Below, in pieces: positions 11,401-19,260 of a stretch of 64,000 nt of DNA (its first letter is position 1; each line of letters begins with the position of its first letter). The translations under genes and the position numbers were made by a program. The stretch spans positions 49,248,086-49,312,085 of the forward strand of contig NC_091135.1 in assembly GCF_041381155.1 (NCBI RefSeq), read 5' to 3'. The notes under the pieces are model-generated. The model saw only the letters and a program-made list of their open reading frames with translations, did not search any database and was not told the DNA's origin. The stretch is from Argopecten irradians (taxonomy: Eukaryota > Mollusca > Bivalvia > Pectinida > Pectinidae).

Positions 11401-12377
11401 GCAAGGCCTTATCCTTGTCTCCTTCTGTTACTATTAATCGGTCTATATTACTATTAATCGGTCTATATATACTTCATTTTCCGCCTCTAGTTTTCCTATC
11501 ATGTGTTTGTTTGACTTTTCTGTAACCTGTAAAATAATAGACTTATTTCCATAATGTGGGTGGGTATTGCACACTTTTGTATTTGTATACTCCTTGTTTA
11601 TTTGCACGTGTTTTGTTGTAAAAAATGTAGAAAGACAAAACGTAGAACAGATTAATTACCAAAGATTGGCAATCCAGTAGTAATGTCAATCTGCAGCTTT
11701 GTGATATATATTTTATTTATTTCGATAGGTTAGTGTGAAAGTATTAATTGGTTATAAACAGATTCTAATGTGAATATACATACCTCCTTTTGGAAGGAAT
11801 CTTCTAAGACAATGTTTCCGAAGTCTTTAAGTGATGTGCTATTGTCGCCGTGGACCAAGTCTACGTGTGAATGGAAATGTTGATTTGTTAATCACTAGCT
11901 TTAACGCTGGTACACCTGCAATCTTTCACGTAAGTCAGACCTCTGTGATCATCAGGATGATGTGACTATTACGCTTTTATGCGTCTTTAAGTTTAACATG
12001 CAATCAAAGCAAAGTTATGAAAAGGTAAATTGTAAACTAAACAAGTTTATTTAGATTATCATAATAGAAGTAGAAAAGGTCCGGTCTGGAATTTGGTTTG
12101 TATTGAGACGTCATAACACTAAGTTGAACGCAACTCTTCTATCATTGACTATATAATGTCATATTGTTATTTAACTATTAGACATACATGTCTACTAATA
12201 TATGGGTAGATATTATTATCGAATGTTCAGGAATATTAACGAAAAATAAAAAAGAGATAATAAACAGTGTGACGAAACGCATATTAAGGGAAATAAATAC
12301 CAGCTTATGCTAGTTATTGTAGTTTAATACTTACGGTATCGGGCGTACCGACCGGCTTTCCTCCATAAGTCTGCCAT
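2317..12377 (-). CDS. TRP-type cation channel with short ankyrin segment (TRPA-like), 12 exons found
   Basis: This gene encodes a six-TM cation channel subunit of the plasma membrane. I joined exons in the order 12335-12377, 11784-11860, 11366-11430, 10174-10418, 9316-9397, 8580-8753, 7197-7270, 6460-6642, 4736-4909, 4465-4617, 2861-2938 and 2317-2497. All junctions are GT..AG, and the reading phase closes at every junction except exon 2 to 3. The protein (about 510 residues so far) runs: short N-terminus, about two ankyrin repeats, linker, S1, S2, S3, S4, S5, a pore helix (GLRILIESE) and S6 ending in LLNMLIAQLSDTY, a TRP signature. TRPA subunits normally carry 14 or more ankyrin repeats, so this is a reduced form. 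TRPA is my best family guess; a TRPV or other ankyrin-TRP class is possible. The last exon ends in phase 0 at a good donor, so C-terminal sequence is missing. Confidence 0.8.
2861..2938 (-). CDS. TRP-type channel, exon 11 (pore helix)
   Basis: This 78-bp exon has a strong acceptor (TTCTTTTGTAG) and an ideal donor (GA|GTAAGT). It reads SFLAILFLGLRILIESEKII, the pore helix and selectivity region. It is short, but the phase is correct on both sides and the content is exactly what is missing between S5 and S6. Confidence 0.75.
3186..3445 (+). repeat. Fragment of tandem-core element with GGCCCACGGGCC terminus
   Basis: The right end reads 'gttaaggcccacgggcctcatgttt', matching the end of the larger element near 41.79 kb ('gttaaggcccatgggcctcttgttt'). 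The terminal near-palindrome can form a hairpin. Only the right part of the element is present. It lies in the intron between the S5 and pore exons. Confidence 0.5.
3474..4390 (+). repeat. SINE-like repeat copy split by a fold-back insertion
   Basis: The left part (3474-3776) carries the markers 'ggcgactaaatttagga', 'ctggccgagacacaccaaag', 'cctgcttagcgctcag' and 'tgaccgggtg'. The right part (about 4199-4390) continues with 'tgcttcagtgatatagcac' and 'cctggctgt'. The piece between is foreign. The same family occurs throughout the window (full copy at 18731-19260). Confidence 0.7.
3777..4198. mobile_element. Fold-back (MITE-like) element inside a SINE-like copy
   Basis: Positions 3782-3934 form a long imperfect inverted repeat with arms of about 70 bp. 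The left arm has 'acatgggtatgtgaag' and 'gaccctcgtgaaa', the right arm their complements, and the centre is near 3860. The rest (3935-4198) is unique here and holds two 'gatgacgtca' CRE-like sites. It interrupts the surrounding repeat. The termini are approximate. Confidence 0.6.
4465..4617 (-). CDS. TRP-type channel, exon 10 (S4-S5 linker and S5)
   Basis: The exon reads RHTGAYAQILLRVLKDVF, then S5 (FQFMMLFSVFLLAFSGTLIL), then GGPRELTVDDT as the start of the outer pore. The acceptor is ATTATAG and the donor ACTAG|GTAGGT. It joins the small pore exon with phase kept. Confidence 0.8.
4736..4909 (-). CDS. TRP-type channel, exon 9 (S3 and S4)
   Basis: The exon encodes GLNYFKESLNYLQLASS entering S3 (LLLVLIPLRF), then S4 (FSVVFLLWTLRIFKYAAVF). 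The phase matches the exons on both sides. S4 lacks the regular arginine ladder of voltage-gated channels, as expected of TRPs. Confidence 0.85.
5140..6262 (+). repeat. Pearl-like element: tandem 171-bp core, ACGG microsatellite, terminal hairpin
   Basis: It starts 'atcccccgccaatggagat' and then has about five units of about 171 bp built on 'atgatattttcagcaatgtt' and 'ggcactactagaccataag'. A (ACGG)n-like run follows at about 6190-6216. It ends in the hairpin 'atcccccgccaacttcgttgggcgggggat'-type (about 6229-6258). This layout (tandem core, ACGG microsatellite, conserved ends) is that of bivalve pearl elements, thought to be non-autonomous Helitron relatives. Open frames inside are repeat artefacts. 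It lies in a TRP-gene intron. Confidence 0.65.
6460..6642 (-). CDS. TRP-type channel, exon 8 (S1 and S2)
   Basis: Two hydrophobic spans are visible: S1 (LIFIMAYLCVVVAAIS) and S2 (FCEVLSIVVAFTMLVYEI). They are joined by a short polar loop with ADDPLVYDNTMDY. The acceptor is TTTTTCAG and the donor AA|GTAAGT, in phase with exons 7 and 9. Confidence 0.85.
7197..7270 (-). CDS. TRP-type channel, exon 7 (approach to S1)
   Basis: The exon has 24 codons plus two bases: TLVSHDVMRLLIRQKWKLYG. The pattern 'H..v..ll..KW..yGr' just before S1 is typical of TRPA channels. The acceptor is ATTTCAG and the donor TTT TT|GTAAGT. Confidence 0.8.
7450..7588. mobile_element. Fold-back element with 65-70-bp arms
   Basis: The left arm has 'tattatggccctttcc', 'ctcctatag' and 'tgtctggcgag'. 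The right arm has 'ctcgccagacaaaactatag' and 'ggaaagtgccataata'. It folds into a long imperfect hairpin centred near 7520. Flanking sequence to about 7745, with a 'tatgacgtcat' site, may belong to the same element, which resembles the fold-back at 3777-4198. It is intronic in the TRP gene. Confidence 0.6.
8580..8753 (-). CDS. TRP-type channel, exon 6 (pre-S1 linker)
   Basis: The exon has 58 codons in phase 0, with a very clear CTCTTTCCAG acceptor and an AAG|GTAAGC donor. It reads AILNCMVDLDDRDGK... then IENKSPFQIISKKG. This acid-rich linker before the transmembrane core is laid out as in TRPA-like channels. Confidence 0.8.
9316..9397 (-). CDS. TRP-type channel, exon 5
   Basis: The exon holds 27 codons (VRSMFSGSGQTEAEFKLRK...) between a TTAG acceptor and a GAG|GTTTGT donor, in phase with both neighbours. 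It forms the link between the ankyrin segment and the pre-S1 domain. Confidence 0.65.
9477..9933. mobile_element. MITE with TTAA ends and 12-bp inverted repeats
   Basis: TTAA is present at 9477-9480 and 9930-9933. The inverted ends AGGGACAATTCA (9481-9492) and TGAATTGTCCCT (9918-9929) are perfect. TTAA duplication is typical of piggyBac-type elements, but a TA-target superfamily cannot be excluded. A second copy lacking proper ends lies inverted at 57230-57771. It is intronic in the TRP gene. Confidence 0.75.
10174..10418 (-). CDS. TRP-type channel, exon 4 (ankyrin repeats)
   Basis: About 81 codons cover nearly two ankyrin repeats: LLSRGANPSAQN with RRETPLHIATKN, then KLLDNGAWPNVRD. The TPLHIA core and the G-A/N-P loop are family hallmarks. 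The acceptor is TTTTACAG and the donor CA|GTAGGT. The split glutamine codon is completed by exon 5. Confidence 0.8.
10990..11207 (-). repeat. SINE-like repeat, 3' part
   Basis: Reading the minus strand, this piece ends with the tail 'gacgttaaaataatcaaaca' and an AAAC run. It keeps the 'accaagcaacacaccccatc' and 'gaggccgtccttgcatgaac' blocks. The head half is absent. It is intronic in the TRP gene. Confidence 0.7.
11366..11430 (-). CDS. TRP-type channel, exon 3 (5' edge uncertain)
   Basis: The reading ...KALLYIVKTLKNKDR looks like the first part of an ankyrin repeat and joins exon 4 in phase 0 through the donor CGG|GTAAGT. The acceptor is ambiguous because a 22-bp direct repeat ('agaccgattaatagtaa' twice) lies just upstream. 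The TAATAG acceptor gives phase 1, whereas exon 2 needs phase 0. A weaker AAG acceptor inside the exon would fix the phase. Confidence 0.5.
11784..11860 (-). CDS. TRP-type channel, exon 2
   Basis: A pyrimidine-rich acceptor ending CACGTAG precedes 25 open codons (LVHGDNSTSLKDFGN...), and the exon closes at GAG|GTATGT in phase 0. The entry phase fits exon 1. The exit phase does not fit the most obvious acceptor of exon 3. Confidence 0.6.
12335..12377 (-). CDS. TRP-type channel, exon 1 (start codon)
   Basis: The ATG at 12377-12375 opens MADLWRKAGRYARY and the exon ends one base into a codon at a strong donor (GTAAGT). That single base joins exon 2 to make a histidine codon. The start choice rests on this clean phase match. 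No other coding exon is evident upstream. Confidence 0.65.
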
Positions 12378-12540
12378 TGTCACTGTAGTTAGGTGTATAG
12401 GATTTCTCTCTAAACATCATACATCATCCGCTATAACTTATATTTCAAGGAAGTACGTAAGTTTAGATTTACTCTACGTTTTCTGAACGTAAAACATAAC
12501 CGCATTCCGGTGACTTAGGCAAGAGGACATATTATTATAA

Positions 12541-13010
12541 CAAGAGATCCATGAGGCATGCTGACCAAAAACTATCAATGTCAGTCAATGTCTGCTTATT
12601 GGTCATATTTATTCCTTAATATTCACACAATACATCCAGAAGATACAAGCAATGACGACAAATATCGTCAGTAGTTTCCATATCTAAGACGGCAAAAATG
12701 CAAAAATGCAATACATACAGCATTTGACAGATCTATTTAGTACTTGCTAAGGAATAGCGATCAAATTCTTCAACAACTGAAATCCCAGAGTGTTGCCTCG
12801 ACAATCCAAGATGACTGCTTGTCGACAATCTTGTGGGCCGACAAGTTTCTCTCTCAAAATGCAATATACTACTGGGACAAACACGAGGCCTACACATACA
12901 TTTGGGAGAGAGATCCCTTCAGTGCGTTTTGCGATATATCAATAACAAGCTTCAAATTTTGAGATTCAAGATAGCAGCCTATCGGCCATCTTGTTGACTG
13001 ATTAGTCGCA
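12541..13010. repeat. Degenerate tandem-core element fragment
   Basis: The start 'caagagatccatgaggcatg' resembles the left end of the element at 34803. Internal blocks such as 'aatccaagatgactgcttg', 'agatcccttcag' and 'ggccatcttgttgactga' match its core unit at low identity. It lies just upstream of the TRP gene start. No gene is seen. Confidence 0.45.
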
Positions 13011-13053
13011 CAATACATTATAGACAAAAAGGTACATGTGCGTGTAGTCTTTA

Positions 13054-13450
13054 CCTTACAGGTAGGACGTAACAATTGTATCTGCTGCCCCTTTTGCATG
13101 ATCGTATAAGGCGACAAAATTTAGGATATTTCTTTTCTTTCTTCCTAACTTACTTTCTTTCTCCTTCCTAACGTCTCCTCTAAGTGGTAGTTTCTGCTCC
13201 TGCTTTGGGCTAAGCATCAGGGGAATGGGACGACTGGTTCATCCGTTGTAAGTATAACATGACCGGATGGGATGTGTTGCTTGGTTTCTTCGACGGCATA
13301 CTTCAATGATATACATTTGTAGGACTAGCACTATAAAAGGACAACAGTTCTACTATACATGACGCAACACGAATATACCGCAGTTTCCTTAATCACACAC
13401 CTCGCACTTCACACACGCATCACAGCGCATACATGGAATTTCGTCCGTAC
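13054..13450 (+). repeat. SINE-like repeat, plus orientation (left arm of an inverted pair)
   Basis: The family blocks occur in plus order: 'ctgctgccccttttgcatgatcg', 'tagtttctgctcctgctt', 'tgaccggatggg', and 'cataca' near the tail. It faces the minus copy at 13466-13970, tail to tail, with almost no spacer. Confidence 0.65.
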
Positions 13451-13465
13451 ATTATTATTTTTTTT

Positions 13466-13970
13466 ATTAATTAACGTCCTATTAACTGCTATAGTCATGC
13501 AAGGACGGCCTCCCATGTATGCTGTGTGTTGCGTTTATGTTGTGCGAGGTGGGTGTTTTGGGAGACTGCAGTATATTCATGTAGTGTCTTCTTGTATAGT
13601 GGAACTATTGCCCTTTTTAAAGTGTTATATCACTGAAGCATGCCGCCGAAGACACCAAGCAACACACCCCACCCCGTCACATACTGATAACGATCAAACC
13701 AGTCGTCCCACTCCATGTATACTGAGCGCTAAGCAGGAGCAGAAACTACCAATTTTATAGACTTTGGTGTGTCTCGGCCAAGGAACAGAACCCAGAGCCT
13801 TCCTCACTGGGGTGAACGCTCAACTAAAGGCCAAGAGTGAGGCGGTGCCAAAGGAGGCATTAGGAAGGATAAAGTCAGTTAGGCAGAAGAGAAAAAATAA
13901 TATCCTAAATTTAGTCGCCTTTTACGATCATGCAATAGGGGCAGCAGGTACAACGCCCTACCTGCAGGAC
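13466..13970 (-). repeat. SINE-like repeat, near full length, minus orientation
   Basis: The copy runs from 'aattaacgtcctattaactg' to 'gccctacctgcagg', matching the copy at 18731-19260 along its length. Open frames within it (for example 13359-13760 and 13764-14006) are repeat artefacts. Confidence 0.75.
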
Positions 13971-13974
13971 AGTA

Positions 13975-14950
13975 TGACCCTTGTTGTAAATAGGGCGTAC
14001 AATTGAATCAAACAAACAGAAAAAAGTGTGGAATCTAAAATAAATCTCTTTAGTACCTTTTGAGAAAATAGCGTTAACGGACGGATGGACAATGAACGAA
14101 AGGGGATTTGATCCATGAATTCCAAAATATGTGGTCGTATTTTCTGGAGGGAATGCATATTTTTAAAGATTATATTACTTTTATTTTGTGTTAATATCCC
14201 AATATACCGTTATATATGTACTTATAAAATAAAGGGGACGTGGCATTTAAACACTTAGCCATGACGCAAACACCTTCGTGTCTAAATGACTCATTTCCTC
14301 GATTGTGGTTCCGTTAATACTTTAAAGAAGTACCACTTGAAAGTGAATATGTTTTATAAAGTTATTATGTCTGAGGTTGTCACTTGCTGGTCATACCTGC
14401 ATATACTTTAAGGTCTATATATGGGCAGTACAGTACTGCGTATTGGCTTTTCATGTTTTTACTTTGAGGCATATGAACATTTTCATAGTATTTTCACAGC
14501 ATACGTTATATGTACTATATCTTAGCCTATATGTGCTTATAATTACAGTTCAGTAATGTAACCTATATATCCTTCATTTTACAATGGTTTTAATGTTTTT
14601 GTTAATAGAAATTAAATTATTTGGGTTTATATATTATCCAATAATGAATGCCATCAAAGTCGTAATGTGAAGACATGTGTTTTTGTGCCTTGTTTGTTGT
14701 ATCAAATAATACATATGACGAAACCATAACAAATATTCCTTATGATATGAATATGTATTGCTTCAGAGATTAATTGTGTGGATAGCCAATTTCATTTATA
14801 ATTCAATAATTTGAATCGTACTATGGATGGTATATACGCATTCTAGACCCAAACTCGTTACCTGCCCCAGACTTTCAACCCATCATAAAATGTGTTCAAA
14901 TCGTCTAGTCCTTCCTTAATTTTGTTATCGCTATTTCCCGAAAATTGTTT
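13975..14950. other. Intergenic AT-rich stretch, nothing recognised
   Basis: No exon-like frames, repeats or RNA genes were recognised. It lies between the TRP gene and the SLC7-like exons. Confidence 0.5.
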
Positions 14951-15013
14951 AAGGATTTCCGTCCTTACATGACCCTGACTGTTAATAGGACGTTAAAAAA
15001 TCAAACAAACAAG
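14951..15013 (+). repeat. SINE-like repeat tail fragment
   Basis: The piece reads 'tccgtccttacatgaccctg' then 'gttaataggacgttaa' and ends in a CAAACAAAC tail, the 3' end of the family only. Confidence 0.7.
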
Positions 15014-15960
15014 ATTAGGATTTTTCAAAATTTGTATTACGGTTTCCCTTGAATCCTTGCTACTTATATATGGCTTTAGAAAAAAAAGTCTTCGATTTTG
15101 ACTGATTAAAAACTGTCACCCCTTTTTTCAAAGTAATGAGTGTACATTTCCTAAATTTAGCATGTAGGTCCCTGAGGACCTTAATCTATTTATATTAGAT
15201 TTCCTCCGATTTCCAACCATCCGCATTGGCTAATATACGGTCACTTGACATTTCATATATAACAATAACATATCGACTCGTTGTTTCCAATTTTAGAAAT
15301 ACCGACTAGTTAATATTCCTTAGATTCTTAGTTCATTACGCAAACGTTGACGTTTTCAGGGTGTCGTCTTTTCCTGTAATTAGCATGCACATTCGACAAT
15401 AATAAGGAGCTTTCTTTCGGTTCATGTTATACCAGCCTGATAGAATTTAAAATAATGATCGCTGGCGTATCAGGGTAGTGTAACAACCATATGAATCTCA
15501 ACTAAGTAATATAATTGATATATATCATATATGTTTGTTCCTCTAATCTCATTGGCTAATACATGATAACGGGAGATTCGATATATAGCATATGTTTTTT
15601 CCATTTTTAGAAATTATCGAGTCAATATTTTTGCTGTGGCTTCATTATCCAAACGTTGAGTTATTCAGGGCGACGTCCTATGGCCATCGTTTTTCTTGTA
15701 ATTAACATATACATAGGATTATTGTTTTGACATGAATCAGAGGTTACAAATTAAGGACCTTTGATTCGGTTCATATTTTGTAATACTACCTTCCCGAGCT
15801 CATTTTAGATTCTACCACGGTGGTGAAACACCATATGGACCTCAATAAAGGTCTAAAATAGATAAATATTGCACATTTAAGACCGATTGTACAACCATAA
15901 GTGATTCCAAAATGTGTTGAAACAATTTCAATACCCTTCAAATTCGAATTTGCGTAACAC

Positions 15961-16114
15961 ACGAACAAATATTTAATACATCATAGTTCTTTATTAAACA
16001 TCACTGAAGACCGTTATCAATCTATGTGTTTTAATCCACGAACAAATATTTAATACATCATAGTTCTTTATTAAACATCACTGAAGACCGTTATCAATCT
16101 ATGTGTTTTAATCC
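15961..16114. repeat. 77-bp perfect tandem duplication
   Basis: Copy 1 (15961-16037) and copy 2 (16038-16114) are identical as far as I can see, running from 'acgaacaaatatttaataca' to 'tatgtgttttaatcc'. The lack of divergence implies a recent event. Copy 2 runs straight into the palindrome at 16111. Confidence 0.85.
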
Positions 16115-16207
16115 AATGTGTAATTGAGGTTGTGCCAAGTCCCATACGAGGATGAGACATTTCTCATCCTCGTATGGACTTGGCACAACCTCAATTACAC
16201 ATTGGAT
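16111..16207. repeat. 97-bp near-perfect palindrome (hairpin)
   Basis: The left arm (16111-16157) and right arm (16162-16207) are complementary over 46 bp, with one extra C in the left arm and a 4-base loop (catt). The arms start 'atccaatgtgtaattgagg' and end with its complement. Such a hairpin is unstable in replication, so it is probably young. It could be a fold-back insertion or the product of template switching. Confidence 0.9.
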
Positions 16208-16618
16208 CATGCATATATGGCGACACATTCTGTTGGAGGAAACAAAAATACGTAAATGTCATAACCGTCTTACGGAGATTCAATATTTCGCATTAGATCA
16301 TTGTCATAATCATTTGTTGACAATGTTAATACTAGTCTGCCACCTCTTCGGCGCTAGTCTCATGTCTTAGATTTACACCTATTACGTCATGACTGTCTAT
16401 TGAAGAATCATTTTTGTATGATTGTCTTCATCTACAGACACGTAAGAGTGTGATTTGAACATGACAAACAACGCTTATAAATAAGATTGGTTATGGTTTA
16501 TATTCATTAAACTATCGTATTGTGAACATATGTTAATCTGCAATGCATCATATTCAATGATTATATACTATAATGGGAAATAGATTACGCTAAACATTGA
16601 AAGTCTAACACAACTTAC

Positions 16619-16787
16619 TGAAGCAACCACGGTCCATCCTGAAGTGTACCAAAGGGAAATATACCACAAGCCCTCCGATTATAAATGCGGCTGCATATAA
16701 AAACTCGGTGGTGGGATTCTGAACTATTGGGATTATTACTAGGTACGTTGAGAAGGCAATGCAAATCAGGGGAAGCAAAATGAAGAT
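16619..16787 (-). pseudogene. SLC7-type amino-acid transporter, exon for the last two TM helices
   Basis: The acceptor TTTTTTACAG and donor TTCA|GTAAGT frame 56 open codons. They encode a TM helix (ILLPLICIAFSTYLVIIP), the loop IVQNPTTEFLY, and a second helix (AAFIIGGLVVYFPLVHFR). The 'IP I/V x x P x x E/T y LY' loop between two late helices is typical of SLC7 light-chain transporters (LAT/b0,+AT group), which exchange amino acids at the plasma membrane with an SLC3 heavy chain. Most of the gene is missing between this exon and the one at 18013, so I class it as a relic. An intact gene with exons I missed is possible. Confidence 0.6.
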
Positions 16788-16808
16788 CTGTAAAAAATGT
16801 TATAATGA

Positions 16809-17178
16809 TTAAAGATGCTCCACCGCTGTCAAACGGTATTTTTTCACTATCAAAAGCATGAGCAGACGATTTAGTATTTTTCTTCAGTTAAAAAAGTTAC
16901 TTTCTTTACATCATTACCATTATAAAAAGTTTGAGCTTCTAATTTTACTTCAAATTAAAAATATAGAAAATTATTAAATGCATCCCGAAAAAAATCCATG
17001 TCACTATATCCTATATGGAATGAAATACTGATTGCGCATGCACCAAAGGCAAAATGAACGATTTAAAAAAAAAAAAAAAATTGTGCTAATCAGACATATA
17101 TATACACGATTAAACACCAATTACTGTTCAAATGATGAATATATTATTTATGCTCTGTCGGCGGTGGAGCATCTTTAA
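16809..17178. mobile_element. MITE with TTAA ends and AGATGCTCCACCGC inverted repeats
   Basis: TTAA occurs at both ends (16809-16812 and 17175-17178), and the terminal repeats are AGATGCTCCACCGC and GCGGTGGAGCATCT. A second copy sits at 31125-31476 in the opposite orientation. Shared internal blocks include 'gcatcccgaaaaaaatcc' and 'ccatataggat'-type sequence. Its left end is 22 bp upstream of the SLC7-like exon's acceptor. Confidence 0.8.
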
Positions 17179-17583
17179 TTAGTTCTTATAGTTTTCCTTT
17201 ACATATGTGGTACGATTCCTTTATGACCAGCCAGGTATTGAGCTACGACGGGAGTGCAATAATAAATGAGAAAACTTCATAAAATTACCCTCTTATTGAT
17301 GTTGTTAAACGTTTTAGCTTATGAATCAAAAATATAGTTGGGCATCTTCAAGCTGACAAATCACTTCAAAAGAACTACATATATAAGAATACTTTTTTTT
17401 GCATATCAGTTATAATTCAGAAGTAAAACAAATCAAAATTAATGCTTTTAAAAGCTTTATATCGATTTGATATTGCCGCTTTATTTATTGGAGATACGAT
17501 AAATGTACGTTTAGTGCAATGAAATCTGCACATATGCAATAAAGAAATGGAATTAACACAAGGTTTTGGTGAGTAAATATGGT

Positions 17584-17860
17584 AGTACATGTATGATTAC
17601 CGTTAATATGTGTAAGTTGACAGGAAATATGTCAACATCATTAAAAATATATCTGACCCTACTGTTAAGTAGTACATGTATGATTACCGTTAATATGTGT
17701 ACGTTGACAGGAAATATGTCAACATCATTAAAAATATCTCTGACCCTACTGTTAAGTAGTACATGTATGATATGTATGATTACCGTTAATATGTGTACGT
17801 TGACAGGAAATATGTCAACATCATTAAAATATCTCTGAACCTACTGTTAAGTATTACATG
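17584..17860. repeat. 87-bp tandem repeat, about three copies
   Basis: Units start 'agtacatgtatgattacc' at 17584, 17671 and 17758. The third carries a 9-10-base internal duplication ('tgatatgtat'). The open 90-codon frame over it is a by-product of a period divisible by three; I do not call it a gene. Confidence 0.85.
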
Positions 17861-18012
17861 TATCAAACAAAAACACGATAATGATTGAAATGTTATATCA
17901 CTATGTTTTACTATAAAAGCTGTGCAAAAACCAAACACAGAAGTTGACACGCATATTAAAATGTGTAATTTTAACCATTGACATTTATTTTTTGCACGTC
18001 ACATGTATATAC

Positions 18013-18106
18013 CATCCTTCGTATGCCCACAAAGCATTGTAAAATGCCAGTGCGATCGCCGAGGCAGAATATGTGGTGTTAGAAAACCCCTTAGCTGTTG
18101 TCTCAC
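18013..18106 (-). pseudogene. SLC7-type amino-acid transporter, exon for mid-protein TM helix
   Basis: The acceptor is CTGTTTCTACAG and the donor GGATG|GTATAT. The frame reads ETTAKGFSNTTYSASAIALA, then FYNALWAYEGW. The pattern 'a(f/l)(y/f)nglwAy.GW' is the conserved TM6 region of SLC7 transporters. TM1-5 would be expected at higher coordinates and TM7-10 between here and 16787. Neither was found, and the 1.2-kb gap holds only a MITE and a tandem array. Confidence 0.6.
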
Positions 18107-18730
18107 CTGTAGAAACAGATAAACATCTGAATTTCACCTAAACATCATTAGACGCGTCTGTCTCGGCATGGTTTTGCATGGTATGACTTTGTGATAGATG
18201 TAATTAATGTTTTAATCCCGAACGACTGCTAATTATATCTCCACGTGTTTATGAGGATAGCGTCATTGTCAGAGAAAACGACGTAACATTCGTACTACAA
18301 ACTAAGATAACAAGAAAATGTTATTTCTAAGAGCAGATAATTCCGTAATATGTAAAGCCGAAATATTAGTATCTCTATGATGCATAATGTCAAAGGCACT
18401 TTGTGTGGCCATTGTATTTTAAGGGTTCAGTTTCAGTAAGAAAATTGAAGATAATTTTATCTTACTATAAAATGCTTTGATTTCGCAGGGTTGACATTTG
18501 TATTCGCAAATTGTTTCAAAGAGTGACTTCAAACTTTCAGCGATAATTAAAAACATAGTGAACGTATATATCATAACCGGAAAAGGATCGATTTGCTTGT
18601 TTGTTTGTTTGATTAATTATGAGGTATGAGAGAAAATTTCACTTATTAGTGCTGATATATGTAACGTAAAAAGTACACTATTAATACTAAAGTACTAACG
18701 TTTTTTTCTGAAAATCTTTCGTTATTTTTT

Positions 18731-19260
18731 GTTTGTTTATTTGTTTGATTAATTAACGTCCTATTAACAGCTATGGTCATGTAAGGACGGCCTCCCATGT
18801 ATGCAGTGTGTTGCGTGTATGTTGTGCGAGGTGCGTGTTTTGGGAGACTGCGGTAAATTCATGTTATGTCTTCTTGTATACTGGAACTATTTCCCTTTTT
18901 ATAGTGCTATATCACTGAAGCATGCCGCCGAAGACACCAAGCAACACACCCCACCCGGTCACATTATACTGACAACGGGCGAACAAGTCGTCCCACTCCC
19001 CGTTTGCTGAGCGCTAAGCAGGAGCAGAAACTACCACTTTTATAGACTTTGGTGTGTCTCGGCCAGGGAACATAACACAGAGCCTTCCTCACAGGGGCGA
19101 ACGCTCAACGCAAGGCCAAAAGTGAGGCGGTGCCAAGGAAGGCATTAGGAAAGATAAAGTCAGTTAGGAAGAAAAGAAAAGATGAGATCCTAAATTTAGT
19201 CGCCTTTTACGATCATGCAATAGGAGCAGCAGGTACAATTCTAACGCCCTACCTGCAGGG
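18731..19260 (-). repeat. SINE-like repeat, full-length reference copy (~530 bp)
   Basis: On the minus strand this is the fullest copy. It starts 'ccctgcaggtagggcg', then has 'ggcgactaaatttaggatc' and 'ctggccgagacacaccaaag', with 'cgctcagcaaacggggagtg' and 'gttcgcccgttgtc' (a weak B-box-like motif). 'tgaccgggtggggtgtgttg' and 'ggaggccgtccttacatgac' follow, and it ends 'gacgttaattaatcaaac' with AAAC repeats. The AAAC tail and lack of coding suggest a SINE or composite non-autonomous retro-element, as known in molluscs. I could not prove a tRNA origin. Confidence 0.75.

Noticed and set aside
13359-14006. Two open frames of 133 and 80 codons
   Set aside because: They lie inside a SINE-like copy and recur in broken form in sister copies.
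15961-16207. CRISPR-like array
   Set aside because: There are only two direct copies without spacers, in a eukaryotic genome; this is a tandem duplication plus a palindrome.
18731-19260. tRNA gene inside the SINE-like repeat
   Set aside because: A B-box-like 'gttcgcccgtt' is present, but no cloverleaf could be drawn.
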